Part shown: one piece after another, positions 49,091-62,729 of the stretch | How positions within the stretch are numbered: the stretch's first letter is position 1 | Layout of the letters: each line of letters begins with the position of its first letter | DNA from: Pisaster brevispinus | Taxonomy: Eukaryota > Echinodermata > Asteroidea > Forcipulatida > Asteriidae | NCBI GenBank assembly: GCA_023634235.1 | Contig: JAMKCF010000003.1 | Span: 17,206,742-17,270,741 of the forward strand | Direction of reading: 5' to 3' | DNA: 64,000 nucleotides | Notes under the pieces: generated by a model | The model's database searches: none | Seen by the model: only the letters and a program-made list of their open reading frames with translations | Told to the model about the DNA's origin: nothing | Position numbers and translations under genes: made by a program

Positions 49091-50734
49091 GTAGGAATTT
49101 CGCTTGTATTTGGGGGAAACAGATAGCCCAGAGGTTGGGAGATAGTTTCTGGTAGATCGGGACCACGGTTCGAAACCCGGTAGGGTCCTTGATCCCCTTT
49201 TTCTTTTATTCTGAGTCTAAAGATTTGAATCATGAGTTCACTTATGTGGTAAGAATTTCGCATGTCTTTGCTTGGAACAGATAGCCCAGTGGTTGGGATA
49301 TAGTTTCTGGTAAATCTGGACCACTGTTCGAATCCCGGCAGTGTCCTTGATCTTCTTTTTCTTTTTCTCTGAGTCTAAAGATTTGATTCATGAGTTCACT
49401 TATGTGGTAAGAATTTCGCATGTCTTTGCGTGGAACAGATAGCCCAGTGGTTGGCCGATAGTTTCTGGTGGATCGGGACCCCGGTTCGAATCCCGGCATG
49501 GTCCTTGATTCACAATTTATTTTGTCTAAGTCTTTAGATTTGAATCATGATTTCACTTATGAGGTAGGAATTTCGCTTGTCTTTGCGTGGAACAAATAGC
49601 CCAGTGGTTGGGAGATAGTTTCGGGTGGGTCGGGACCACGGTTCGAATCCCGGCAGTGTCCTTGATTCACTTTTTCTTTTTTCTGAGTCTAAAGATTTGA
49701 ATCATGATTTCACTTATGAAGTAGGAATTTCGCATGTCTTTGCGTCGAACAGATAGCCCAGTGGTTGGGAGATATTTCTGGTGGGTCGGGACCACGGTTC
49801 GAATCCCGGCAGTGTCCTTAATTTCCTTTTTCTAAGTCTTTAGATTTGAATCATGATTTCACTTATGAGGTAGGAATTTCGTTTGTCTTTGGGTGGAAGA
49901 GATAGCCCAGTGGTTGGGAGATAGTTTCTGGTCGATCTGGACCACGGTTCGAATCCCGGCAGTGTCCTTGATCTTCTTTTTCTTTTTCTCTGATTCTAAA
50001 GATTTGAATCATGATTTTACTCATGAAGTAGGAATTTCGCTTGTATTTGGGGGAAACAGATAGCCCAGAGGTTGGGAGATAGTTTCTGGTAGATCGGGAC
50101 CACGGTTCGAAACCCGGTAGGGTCCTTGATCCCCTTTTTCTTTTATTCTGAGTCTAAAGATTTGAATCATGAGTTCACTTATGTGGTAAGAATTTCGCAT
50201 GTCTTTGCTTGGAACAGATAGCCCAGTGGTTGGGATATAGTTTCTGGTAAATCTGGACCACTGTTCGAATCCCGGCAGTGTCCTTGATCTTCTTTTTCTT
50301 TTTCTCTGAGTCTAAAGATTTGATTCATGAGTTCACTTATGTGGTAAGAATTTCGCATGTCTTTGCGTGGAACAGATAGCCCAGTGGTTGGCCGATAGTT
50401 TCTGGTGGATCGGGACCCCGGTTCGAATCCCGGCATGGTCCTTGATTCACAATTTATTTTGTCTAAGTCTTTAGATTTGAATCATGATTTCACTTATGAG
50501 GTAGGAATTTCGCTTGTCTTTGCGTGGAACAAATAGCCCAGTGGTTGGGAGATAGTTTCGGGTGGGTCGGGACCACGGTTCGAATCCCGGCAGTGTCCTT
50601 GATTCACTTTTTCTTTTTTCTGAGTCTAAAGATTTGAATCATGATTTCACTTATGAAGTAGGAATTTCGCATGTCTTTGCGTCGAACAGATAGCCCAGTG
50701 GTTGGGAGATATTTCTGGTGGGTCGGGACCACGG
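48861..50734 (+). repeat. Six-unit tandem duplication (937 bp period)
   Basis: Copy 1 48861-49797 is followed directly by copy 2 49798-50734; TTAATTTCCTTTTTC is at 48881 and 49818. Copy 2 ends where CGGCAGATTCC replaces CGGCAGTGTCC. Copy 1 overlaps the end of the 950 bp duplication, so the two events were successive. Confidence 0.88.
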
Positions 50735-51540
50735 TTCGAATCCCGGCAGATTCCTTGATTCACTTTTTCTTTTTTCTGAGTCTAAAGATTTGAATCATGA
50801 TTTCACTTATGACGTATGAATTTCGCTTGTCTTTGCGTGGAACACATAGCCCAGTGGTTGGGAGAGAGTTTCTGGTGGATCGGGGCCCCGTTTCCAATCC
50901 CGGCAGTGTCCTTGATTCACTTTTTTCTTTTTCCTAAGTCTTTAGATTTGAATCATGATTTCACTTATGAGGTAGGAATTTCGCTTGTCTTTGCGTGGAA
51001 CAAATAGCCCAGTGGTTGGGAGATAGTTTCGGGTGGGTCGGGACCACGGTTTGAATCCCGGCAGTGTCCTTGATTCACTTTTTCTTTTTTCTGAGTCTAA
51101 AGATTTGAATCATGATTTCACTTATGACGTATAATTTCGATTGTCTTTGCGTGGAACACATAGCCCCGTGGTTGGGAGATAGTTTCTGGTGGATCGGGAC
51201 CCCCGTTTTAATCCCGGAAGGGTCGTTGATTCACTTTTTTTTGTCTGAGTATAAATATTTGAATCATGATTTCACTTATGTGGTAGGACTTTCGCTGGTC
51301 TTTGCGTGGAACAGATAGCCTCGTGGTTGGGAGATAGTTTTTTAGTGGATCGGGACCACGGTTCGAATCCCGACAAGGTCCTTGACTCACCTTTTCTTTT
51401 TTCTGAGTCTAAAGATTTGAATCATGATTTCACTTATGAGGTAGATATTTCGCTTGTCTTTGCGTGGAACAAATAGCCCAGTGGTTGGGAGATAGTTTCT
51501 GGTGGGTCGGGACCACGGTTCGAATGCCGGCAGTGTCCTT

Positions 51541-53938
51541 GATTCACTTTTTCTTTTTTCTGAGTCTAAAGATTTGAATCATGATTTCACTTATGGGGTA
51601 GGAATTTCGCTTATCTTTGCGTGGAACAGATAGCCCAGTGGTTTGGAGATAGTATCTGGTGGATCGGGACCACGGTTCGAATCCCGACAAGGTCCTAGAT
51701 TCACTTTTCCTATTTTCTGAGTTCATAGATTTGAATCATGATTTCACTTATGAGGTAGGAATTTCGCTAGTTTTTGCGTGGAACAGATAGCCCAGTGGTT
51801 GGGAGATAGTTTCTGGTAGATCGGGACCACGGTTCGAATCCCGCTAGGGTCCTGATCCCCTTTTTCTTTTATTCTGAGTCTAAAGATTTGAATCATGAGT
51901 TCACTTATGTGGTAATAATTTCGCATGCCTTTGCGTGGAACAGATAGCCCAGTGGTTGGGCGATAGTTTCTGGTGGATCGGGACCCCGGTTCGAATCCCG
52001 GAAGTGTCCTTGATCTTCTTTTCTTTTTCTCTGAGTCTAAAGATTTGAATCATGATTTCACTTATGAGGTAGGAATTTCGCTTGTCTTTGCGTGGAACAG
52101 ATAGCCCAGTGGTTGGGAGATAGTTTCTGGTAGATCGGGACCACGGTTCGAATCCCGACAAGGTCCTTGATTCACTTTTCCTTTTTTTCTGAGTTCATAG
52201 ATTTGAATCATGATTTCATTTATGAGGTAGGAAATTCGCTAGTCTTTGCGTGGAACAGATAGCCCAATGGTTGGGAGATAGTTTTGGGTGGATCGGGACC
52301 ACGGTTCGAATCCCGACAAGGGCCTTGATTGCCTCTTCTTTTTCTGAGTCTAAAGATTTGAATCATGATTTCACTTATGAGGTAGGAATTTCGTTTGTCT
52401 CTGCGTGGAACACATAGCCCAGTGGTTGGGAGAGAGTTTCTGGTGGATCGGGGCCCCGGTTCGAATCCCGGCAGTGTCCTTGATTCACTTTTTCTTTTTT
52501 CTGAGTCTAAAGATTTGAATCATGATTTCACTTATGACGTATGAATTTCGCTTGTCTTTGCGTGGAACAAATAGCCCAGTGCATGGGAGATAGTTTCGGT
52601 GGGTCGGGACCACGGTTCGAATCCCATAAGTGTCCTTGATTGACTTTTTCTTTTTTCTAAGTCTTTAGATTTGAATCATGATTTCACTTATGAGGTAGGA
52701 ATTTCGCTTGTCTTTGCGTGGAACAAATAGCCCAGTGGTTTGGAGATAGTATCTGGTGGGTCGGGACCACGGTTCGAATGCCGGCAGTGTCCTTGATTCA
52801 CTTTTTCCTTTTTCTGAGTCTAAAGATTTGAATCAAAGATTTCAATTTTGATTTCACTTATGAGGTAGGAATTTCGCTTGTCTTTGCGTGGAACAGATAG
52901 CCCAGTGGTTTGGATATAGTTTCTGGTGGGTCGGGACCACGGTTCGAATCCCGGCAGTGTCTTTGATTCACTTTTTCCTTTTTCTGAGTCTAAAGATTTG
53001 AATCAAAGATTTCAATTTTGATTTCACTTATGAGGTAGGAATTTCGCTTGTCTTTGCGTGGAACAGATAGCCCAGTGGTTTGGAGATAGTTTCTGGTGGG
53101 TCGGGACCACGGTTCTAATCCCGGCAGTGTCCTTGATTCACTTTTTCTTTTGTCTGAGTCTAAAGATTTGAATCAAGATTTCACTGATGGGGTTGGAATT
53201 TCGCTTATCTTTGCGTGGAACAGATAGCCCAGTGGTTTGGAGATAGTATCTGGTGGATCGGGACCACGGTTCGAATCCCGACAAGGTCCTAGATTCACTT
53301 TTTCTTTTTTTGAAGTCTTTAGATTTGAATCATGATTTCACCTATGAGGTAGGAATTTCGCTTTTCTTTGCGTGGAACAGATAGCCCAGTGGTTGGGACA
53401 CAGTTTCTGGTGGATCGGCACCCCGGTTCCAATCCCGGCAGGGTCCTTGATTCACTTTTGCTTTCTTCTAAGTCTTTAGATTTGAATCTTGATTTCACTT
53501 ATGAGGTAGGAATTTCGCTTGTCTTTGCCTGGAACAAATAGCACAGTGGTTGGGAGATAGTTTCTGGTGGGTCGGGACCACGGTTCGAATCCTGGCAGTG
53601 TCCTTGATTCACTTTTTCTTTTTTCTGAGTCTAAAGATTTGAATCATGATTTCACTTATGAGGTAGGAATTTCGCTTGTCTTTGCGTGTAACAGATAGCC
53701 CAGTGGTTGGGAGATAGTTTCTGGTGGGTCGGGACCACTGTTCGAATCCCGGCAGTGTCCTCGATTCACTTTTTCCTTTTTCTGAGTCTAAAGATTTGAA
53801 TCATGATTTCACTTATGTGGTCGGAAATTCGCTTGTCTTTGCGTGGAACACATAGCCCAGTGGTTGGGAGAGAGTTTCTGGTGGATCGGGACCACGGTTC
53901 GAATCCCGGCAGTGTCTTTGATTCACTTTTTCCTTTTT
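51541..53938 (+). repeat. 14/15-unit higher-order repeat, copy 1
   Basis: Starts with the TATGGGGTAGG unit near 51560. Recurs at 53939 (offset 2379) and 56148 (offset a further 2209). Carries two adjacent 170 bp units with the 13-bp insertion (52831 and 53001), the CAGTGCATGGG unit and the GATGGGGTTGG unit. Confidence 0.9.
52823..52858 (+). repeat. 13-bp linker insertion (example of 11)
   Basis: The linker core reads AAAGATTTGAATC followed by AAAGATTTCAATTTTG and ATTTCAC, 13 bp longer than AAAGATTTGAATCATGATTTCAC. It forms a 7-bp stem, AATCAAA (52831-52837) with TTTGATT (52847-52853), around a 9-nt loop. Copies of the insertion begin at 47799, 48749, 52831, 53001, 55210, 57419, 57589, 60263, 60433, 60917 and 61087; those at 60263 and 60917 have point changes. 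Units that carry it are about 170 bp. Confidence 0.9.
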
Positions 53939-56147
53939 CTGAGTCTAAAGATTTGAATCATGATTTCACTTATGGGGTAGGAATTTCGCTTATCTTTGCG
54001 TGGAACAGATAGCCCAGTGGTTTGGAGATAGTATCTGGTGGATCGGGACCACGGTTCGAATCCCGACAAGGTCCTAGATTCACTTTTCCTATTTTCTGAC
54101 TTCATAGATTTGAATCATGATTTCACTTATGAGGTAGGAATTTCGCTAGTTTTTGCGTGGAACAGATAGCCCAGTGGTTGGGAGATAGTTTCTGGTAGAT
54201 CGGGACCACGGTTCGAATCCCGCTAGGGTCCTGATCCCCTTTTTCTTTTATTCTGAGTCTAAAGATTTGAATCATGAGTTCACTTATGTGGTAATAATTT
54301 CGCATGCCTTTGCGTGGAACAGATAGCCCAGTGGTTGGGCGATAGTTTCTGGTGGATCGGGACCCCGGTTCGAATCCCGGAAGTGTCCTTGATCTTCTTT
54401 TCTTTTTCTCTGAGTCTAAAGATTTGAATCATGATTTCACTTATGAGGTAGGAATTTCGCTTGTCTTTGCGTGGAACAGATAGCCCAGTGGTTGGGAGAT
54501 AGTTTCTGGTAGATCGGGACCACGGTTCGAATCCCGACAAGGTCCTTGATTCACTTTTCCTTTTTTTCTGAGTTCATAGATTTGAATCATGATTTCATTT
54601 ATGAGGTAGGAATTTCGCTAGTCTTTGCGTGGAACAGATAGCCCAATGGTTGGGAGATAGTTTTGGGTGGATCGGGACCACGGTTCGAATCCCGACAAGG
54701 GCCTTGATTGACCCTTCTTTTTCTGAGTCTAAAGATTTGAATCATGATTTCACTTATGAGGTAGGAATTTCGTTTGTCTCTGCGTGGAACACATAGCCCA
54801 GTGGTTGGGAGAGAGTTTCTGGTGGATCGGGGCCCCGGTTCGAATCCCGGCAGTGTCCTTGATTCACTTTTTCTTTTTTCTGAGTCTAAAGATTTGAATC
54901 ATGATTTCACTTATGACGTATGAATTTCGCTTGTCTTTGCGTGGAACAAATAGCCCAGTGCATGGGAGATAGTTTCGGTGGGTCGGGACCACGGTTCGAA
55001 TCCCATAAGTGTCCTTGATTGACTTTTTCTTTTTTCTAAGTCTTTAGATTTGAATCATGATTTCACTTATGAGGTAGGAATTTCGCTTGTCTTTGCGTGG
55101 AACAAATAGCCCAGTGGTTTGGAGATAGTTTCTGGTGGGTCGGGACCACGGTTCGAATGCCGGCAGTGTCCTTGATTCACTTTTTCCTTTTTCTGAGTCT
55201 AAAGATTTGAATCAAAGATTTCAATTTTGATTTCACTTATGAGGTAGGAATTTCGCTTGTCTTTGCGTGGAACAGATAGCCCAGTGGTTTGGAGATAGTT
55301 TCTGGTGGGTCGGGACCACGGTTCTAATCCCGGCAGTGTCCTTGATTCACTTTTTCTTTTGTCTGAGTCTAAAGATTTGAATCAAGATTTCACTGATGGG
55401 GTTGGAATTTCGCTTATCTTTGCGTGGAACAGATAGCCCAGTGGTTTGGAGATAGTATCTGGTGGATCGGGACCACGGTTCGAATCCCGACAAGGTCCTA
55501 GATTCACTTTTTCTTTTTTTGAAGTCTTTAGATTTGAATCATGATTTCACCTATGAGGTAGGAATTTCGCTTTTCTTTGCGTGGAACAGATAGCCCAGTG
55601 GTTGGGACACAGTTTCTGGTGGATCGGCACCCCGGTTCCAATCCCGGCAGGGTCCTTGATTCACTTTTGCTTTCTTCTAAGTCTTTAGATTTGAATCTTG
55701 ATTTCACTTATGAGGTAGGAATTTCGCTTGTCTTTGCCTGGAACAAATAGCACAGTGGTTGGGAGATAGTTTCTGGTGGGTCGGGACCACGGTTCGAATC
55801 CTGGCAGTGTCCTTGATTCACTTTTTCTTTTTTCTGAGTCTAAAGATTTGAATCATGATTTCACTTATGAGGTAGGAATTTCGCTTGTCTTTGCGTGTAA
55901 CAGATAGCCCAGTGGTTGGGAGATAGTTTCTGGTGGGTCGGGACCACTGTTCGAATCCCGGCAGTGTCCTCGATTCACTTTTTCCTTTTTCTGAGTCTAA
56001 AGATTTGAATCATGATTTCACTTATGTGGTCGGAAATTCGCTTGTCTTTGCGTGGAACACATAGCCCAGTGGTTGGGAGAGAGTTTCTGGTGGATCGGGA
56101 CCACGGTTCGAATCCCGGCAGTGTCTTTGATTCACTTTTTCCTTTTT
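53939..56147 (+). repeat. 14/15-unit higher-order repeat, copy 2, one unit short
   Basis: 2209 bp against 2379 bp in copy 1. The 170 bp difference equals one insertion-bearing unit: copy 2 has only one of them (55210), lacking the CGGCAGTGTCTTTG unit found in copies 1 and 3. Confidence 0.9.
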
Positions 56148-58456
56148 CTGAGTCTAAAGATTTGAATCATGATTTCACTTATGGGGTAGGAATTTCGCTT
56201 ATCTTTGCGTGGAACAGATAGCCCAGTGGTTTGGAGATAGTATCTGGTGGATCGGGACCACGGTTCGAATCCCGACAAGGTCCTAGATTCACTTTTCCTA
56301 TTTTCTGACTTCATAGATTTGAATCATGATTTCACTTATGAGGTAGGAATTTCGCTAGTTTTTGCGTGGAACAGATAGCCCAGTGGTTGGGAGATAGTTT
56401 CTGGTAGATCGGGACCACGGTTCGAATCCCGCTAGGGTCCTGATCCCCTTTTTCTTTTATTCTGAGTCTAAAGATTTGAATCATGAGTTCACTTATGTGG
56501 TAATAATTTCGCATGCCTTTGCGTGGAACAGATAGCCCAGTGGTTGGGCGATAGTTTCTGGTGGATCGGGACCCCGGTTCGAATCCCGGAAGTGTCCTTG
56601 ATCTTCTTTTCTTTTTCTCTGAGTCTAAAGATTTGAATCATGATTTCACTTATGAGGTAGGAATTTCGCTTGTCTTTGCGTGGAACAGATAGCCCAGTGG
56701 TTGGGAGATAGTTTCTGGTAGATCGGGACCACGGTTCGAATCCCGACAAGGTCCTTGATTCACTTTTCCTTTTTTTCTGAGTTCATAGATTTGAATCATG
56801 ATTTCATTTATGAGGTAGGAATTTCGCTAGTCTTTGCGTGGAACAGATAGCCCAATGGTTGGGAGATAGTTTTGGGTGGATCGGGACCACGGTTCGAATC
56901 CCGACAAGGGCCTTGATTGACCCTTCTTTTTCTGAGTCTAAAGATTTGAATCATGATTTCACTTATGAGGTAGGAATTTCGTTTGTCTCTGCGTGGAACA
57001 CATAGCCCAGTGGTTGGGAGAGAGTTTCTGGTGGATCGGGGCCCCGGTTCGAATCCCGGCAGTGTCCTTGATTCACTTTTTCTTTTTTCTGAGTCTAAAG
57101 ATTTGAATCATGATTTCACTTATGACGTATGAATTTCGCTTGTCTTTGCGTGGAACAAATAGCCCAGTGCATGGGAGATAGTTTCGGTGGGTCGGGACCA
57201 CGGTTCGAATCCCATAAGTGTCCTTGATTGACTTTTTCTTTTTTCTAAGTCTTTAGATTTGAATCATGATTTCACTTATGAGGTAGGAATTTCGCTTGTC
57301 TTTGCGTGGAACAAATAGCCCAGTGGTTTGGAGATAGTTTCTGGTGGGTCGGGACCACGGTTCGAATGCCGGCAGTGTCCTTGATTCACTTTTTCCTTTT
57401 TCTGAGTCTAAAGATTTGAATCAAAGATTTCAATTTTGATTTCACTTATGAGGTAGGAATTTCGCTTGTCTTTGCGTGGAACAGATAGCCCAGTGGTTTG
57501 GAGATAGTTTCTGGTGGGTCGGGACCACGGTTCGAATCCCGGCAGTGTCTTTGATTCACTTTTTCCTTTTTCTGAGTCTAAAGATTTGAATCAAAGATAT
57601 CAATTTTGATTTCACTTATGAGGTAGGAATTTCGCTTGTCTTTGCGTGGAACAGATAGCCCAGTGTTTTGGAGATAGTTTCTGGTGGGTCGGGACCACGG
57701 TTCTAATCCCGGCAGTGTCCTTGATTCACTTTTTCTTTTGTCTGAGTCTAAAGATTTGAATCAAGATTTCACTGATGGGGTTGGAATTTCGCTTATCTTT
57801 GCGTGGAACAGATAGCCCAGTGGTTTGGAGATAGTATCTGGTGGATCGGGACCACGGTTCGAATCCCGACAAGGTCCTAGATTCACTTTTTCTTTTTTTG
57901 AAGTCTTTAGATTTGAATCATGATTTCACCTATGAGGTAGGAATTTCGCTTGTCTTTGCGTGGAACAGATAGCCCAGTGGTTGGGACACAGTTTCTGGTG
58001 GATCGGCACCACGGTTCCAATCCCGGCAGGGTCCTTGATTCACTTTTGCTTTCTTCTAAGTCTTTAGATTTGAATCTTGATTTCACTTATGAGGTAGGAA
58101 TTTCGCTTGTCTTTGCCTGGAACAAATAGCACAGTGGTTGGGAGATAGTTTCTGGTGGGTCGGGACCACGGTTCGAATCCTGGCAGTGTCCTTGATTCAC
58201 TTTTTCTTTTTTCTGAGTCTAAAGATTTGAATCATGATTTCACTTATGAGGTAGGAATTTCGCTTGTCTTTGCGTGTAACAGATAGCCCAGTGGTTGGGA
58301 GATAGTTTCTGGTGGGTCGGGACCACTGTTCGAATCCCGGCAGTGTCCTCGATTCACTTTTTCCTTTTTCTGAGTCTAAAGATTTGAATCATGATTTCAC
58401 TTATGTGGTCGGAAATTCGCTTGTCTTTGCGTGGAACACATAGCCCAGTGGTTGGG
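56148..58456 (+). repeat. 14/15-unit higher-order repeat, copy 3
   Basis: Follows copy 2 directly. Has both insertion-bearing units (57419 and 57589, the second with GATATCAATTTTG). It ends near 58456, where GGGAAATAG replaces the GGGAGAGAG of the previous copies, about 70 bp short of a full repeat. Confidence 0.9.
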
Positions 58457-58499
58457 AAATAGTTTCTGGTGGGTCGGGACCACGGTTCTAATCCCGGCA

Positions 58500-58930
58500 G
58501 TGTCCTTGATTCACTTTTTCGTTTTTTCTATATCTAAAGATTTGAATCATGATTTCACTTATGAGGTAGGAATTTCGCTTGTCTTTGCGTGGAACAGATA
58601 GCCCAGTGGTTGGGAGATAGTTTCTGGTGAATCGGGACCACGGTTCGAATCTCGGCAGTGTCCTTGATTAACTTTTTTTCTGAGTATAAAGATTTGAATC
58701 ATGATTTCACTTATGTGGTAGGACTTTCGCTGGTCTTTGCGTGGAACAGATAGCCTCGTTGTTGGGAGATAGTTTTTTGGTGGATCGGGACCACGGTTCG
58801 AATCCCGACAAGGTCCTTGATTCACTTTTTTTTCTGAGTCTAAATATTTGAATCATGATTTCACTTATGAGGTAGGAATTTCGCTTGTCTTTGGCTAGAA
58901 CAGATAGCCCAGTGGTTGCGAGATAGTTTC
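58500..58930 (+). repeat. Tail block, copy 1
   Basis: Units with TTTTTCGTTTTTTCTATATC (58516), then GAGTATAAAG, then GATAGCCTCGTTGTTGGG and CTTTGGCTAGAAC. Recurs at 61998-62428 (offset 3498) and, from its second unit, at 63624-63980 (offset 5053). Confidence 0.82.
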
Positions 58931-61900
58931 TGGTAGATCGGGACCACGGTTCGAATCCCGGTAGGGTCCTGATCCCCTTTTTCTTTTATTCTGAGTCTAA
59001 AGATTTGAATCATGAGTTCACTTATGTGGTAATAATTTCGCATGCCTTTGCGTGGAACAGATAGCCCAGTGGTTGGGCGATAGTTTCTGGTGGATCGGGA
59101 CCCCGGTTCGAATCCCGGCAGTGTCCTTGATCTTCTTTTTTTTTTCTCTGAGTCTAAAGATTTGAATCATGATTTTACTTATGACGTAGGAATTTCGCTT
59201 GTATTTGCGTGGAACAGATAGCCCAGTGGTTGGGAGATAGTTTCTGGTAGATCGGGACCACGGTTCGAATCCCGGTAGTGTCCAGATCCCCTTTTTCTTT
59301 TATTCTGAGTCTAAAGATTTGAATCATGAGTTCACTTATGTGGTAATAATTTCGCATGCCTTTGCGTGGAACAGATAGCCCAGTGGTTGGGCGATAGTTT
59401 CTGGTGGATCGGGACCCCGGTTCGAATCCCGGCATGGTCCTTGATTCACAATTTATTTTGTCTAAGTCTTTAGATTTGAATCATGATTTCACTTATGAGG
59501 TAGGAATTTCGCTTGTCTTTGCGTGGAACAGATAGCCCAGTGGTTGGGAGATAGTTTCTGGTAGATCGGGACCACGGTTCGAATCCCGACAAGGTCCTTG
59601 ATTCACTTTTCCTTTTTTTCTGAGTTCATAGATTTGAATCATGATTTCATTTATGAGGTAGGAATTTCGCTAGTCTTTGCGTGGAACAGATAGCCCAATG
59701 GTTGGGAGATAGTTTTGGGTGGATCGGGACCACGGTTGGAATCCCGACAAGGGCCTTGATTGACTCTTCTTTTTTCTGAGTCTAAAGATTTGAATCATGA
59801 TTTCACTTATGAGGTAGGAATTTCGTTTGTCTCTGCGTGGAACACATAGCCCAGTGGTTGGGAGAGAGTTTCTGGTGGATCGGGGCCCCGGTTCGAATCC
59901 CGGCAGTGTCCTTGATTCACTTTTTCTTTTTTCTGAGTCTAAAGATTTGAATCATGATTTCACTTATGACGTATGAATTTCGCTTGTCTTTGCGTGGAAC
60001 AAATAGCCCAGTGCTTGGGAGATAGTTTCGGTGGGTCGGGACCACGGTTCGAATCCCATAAGTGTCCTTGATTGACTTTTTCTTTTTTCTAAGTCTTTAG
60101 ATTTGAATCATGATTTCACTTATGAGGTAGGAATTTCGCTTGTCTTTGCGTGGAACAAATAGCCCAGGGGTTTGGAGATAGTTTCTGGTGGGTCGGGACC
60201 ACGGTTCGAATGCCGGCAGTGTCCTTGATTCACTTTTTCCTTTTTCTGAGTCTAAAGATTTGAATGAAAGATTTCAATTTTGATTTCACCTATGAGGTAG
60301 GAATTTCGCTTGTCTTTGCGTGGAACAGATAGCCCAGTGGTTTGGAGATAGTTTCTGGTGGGTCGGGACCACGGTTCGAATCCCGGCAGTGTCTTTGATT
60401 CACTTTTTCCTTTTTCTGAGTCTAAAGATTTGAATCAAAGATTTCAATTTTGATTTCACTTATGAGGTAGGAATTTCGCTTGTCTTTGCGTGGAACACAT
60501 AGCCCAGTGGTTGGGAGAGAGTTTCTGGTGGATCGGGGCCCCGGTTCGAATCCCGGCAGTGTCCTTGATTCACTTTTTCTTTTTTCTGAGTCTAAAGATT
60601 TGAATCATGATTTCACTTATGACGTATGAATTTCGCTTGTCTTTGCGTGGAACAAATAGCCCAGTGGTTTGGAGATAGTTTCTGGTGGGTCGGGACCACG
60701 GTTCGAATGCCGGCAGTGTCCTTGATTGACTTTTTCTTTTTTCTAAGTCTTTAGATTTGAATCATGATTTCACTTATGAGGTAGGAATTTCGCTTGTCTT
60801 TGCGTGGAACAAATAGCCCAGTGGTTTGGAGATAGTTTCTGGTGGGTCGGGACCACGGTTCGAATGCCGGCAGTGTCCTTGATTCACTTTTTCCTTTTTC
60901 TGAGTCTAAAGATTTCATTCAAAGATTTCAATTTTGATTTCACTTATGAGGTAGGAATTTCGCTTGTCTTTGCGTGGAACAGATAGCCCAGTGGTTTGGA
61001 GATAGTTTCTGGTGGGTCGGGACCACGGTTCGAATCCCGGCAGTGTCTTTGATTCACTTTTTCCTTTTTCTGAGTCTAAAGATTTGAATCAAAGATTTCA
61101 ATTTTGATTTCACTTATGAGGTAGGAATTTCGCTTGTCTTTGCGTGGAACAGATAGCCCAGTGGTTTGGAGATAGTTTCTGGTGGGTCGGGACCACGGTT
61201 CTAATCCCGGCAGTGTCCTTGATTCACTTTTTCTTTTGTCTGAGTCTAAAAATTTGAATCATGATTTCACTGATGGGGTTGGAATTTCGCTTATCTTTGC
61301 GTGGAACAGATAGCCCAGTGGTTTGGAGATAGTATCTGGTGGATCGGGACCACGGTTCGAATCCCGACAAGGTCCTAGATTCACTTTTTCTTTTTTTGAA
61401 GTCTTTAGATTTGAATCATGATTTCACCTATGAGGTAGGAATTTCGCTTGTCTTTGCGTGGAACAGATAGCCCAGTGGTTGGGACACAGTTTCTGGTGGA
61501 TCGGCACCCCGGTTCCAATCCCGGCAGGGTCCTTGATTCACTTTTGCTTTCTTCTAAGTCTTTAGATTTGAATCTTGATTTCACTTATGAGGTAGGAATT
61601 TCGCTTGTCTTTGCGTGGAACAAATAGCACAGTGGTTGGGAGATAGTTTCTGGTGGGTCGGGACCACGGTTCGAATCCTGGCAGTGTCCTTGATTCACTT
61701 TTTCTTTTTTCTGAGTCTAAAGATTTGAATCATGATTTCACTTATGAGGTAGGAATTTCGCTTGTCTTTGCGTGTAACAGATAGCCCAGTGGTTGGGAGA
61801 TAGTTTCTGGTGGGTCGGGACCACTGTTCGAATCCCGGCAGTGTCCTCGATTCACTTTTTCCTTTTTCTGAGTCTAAAGATTTGAATCATGATTTAACTT

Positions 61901-61997
61901 ATGTGGTCGGAATTTCGCTTGTCTTTGCGTGGAACACATAGCCCAGTGGTTGGGAAATAGTTACTGGTGGGTCGGGACCACGGTTCTAATCCCGGCA

Positions 61998-62428
61998 GTG
62001 TCCTTGATTCACTTTTTCGTTTTTTCTATATCTAAAGATTTGAATCATGATTTCACTTATGAGGTAGGAATTTCGCTTGTCTTTGCGTGGAACAGATAGC
62101 CCAGTGGTTGGGAGATAGTTTCTGGTGAATCGGGACCACGGTTCGAATCTCGGCAGTGTCCTTGATTAACTTTTTTTTCTGAGTATAAAGATTTGAATCA
62201 TGATTTCACTTATGTGGTAGGACTTTCGCTGGTCTTTGCGTGGAACAGATAGCCTCGTTGTTGGGAGATAGTTTTTTGGTGGATCGGGACCACGGTTCGA
62301 ATCCCGACAAGGTCCTTGATTCACTTTTTTTTCTGAGTCTAAATATTTGAATCATGATTTCACTTATGACGTAGGAATTTCGCTTGTCTTTGGCTAGAAC
62401 AGATAGCCCAGTGGTTGCGAGATAGTTT
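61998..62428 (+). repeat. Tail block, copy 2
   Basis: 3498 bp downstream of copy 1, again following the end of a higher-order repeat piece. A further fragment (GAGTATAAAG to GCCTCGTGG) is at about 62640-62730. Confidence 0.82.
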
Positions 62429-62729
62429 CTGGTGGGTCGGGACCACGGTTCTAATCCCGGCAGTGTCCTTGATTCACTTTTGCTTCTGTCTAAGTCTTTA
62501 GATTTGAATCTTGATTTCACTTATGAGGTAGGAATTTCGCTTGTCTTTGCCTGGAACAAATAGCACAGTGGTTGTGAGATAGTTTCTGGTGAATCGGGAC
62601 CACGGTTCGAATCTCGGCAGTGTCCTTGATTAACTTTTTTTCTGAGTATAAAGATTTGAATCATGATTTCACTTATGTGGTAGGACTTTCGCTGGTCTTT
62701 GCGTGGAACAGATAGCCTCGTGGTTGGGA

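Larger units (their letters stand above)
46081..51540 (+). repeat. Array domain F: 4- and 6-unit duplications
   Basis: About 35 units with TTTTTCTCTGAGTC or TTTTATTCTGAGTC T-run ends, GAGTTCATAGATTTTAATC linkers, GGTAGATCGGG and TATGTGGTAATAATTTCGC. It holds three successive tandem duplications (628, 950 and 937 bp). The first two units with the 13-bp linker insertion occur here (47799, 48749). No unique DNA seen. Confidence 0.78.
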
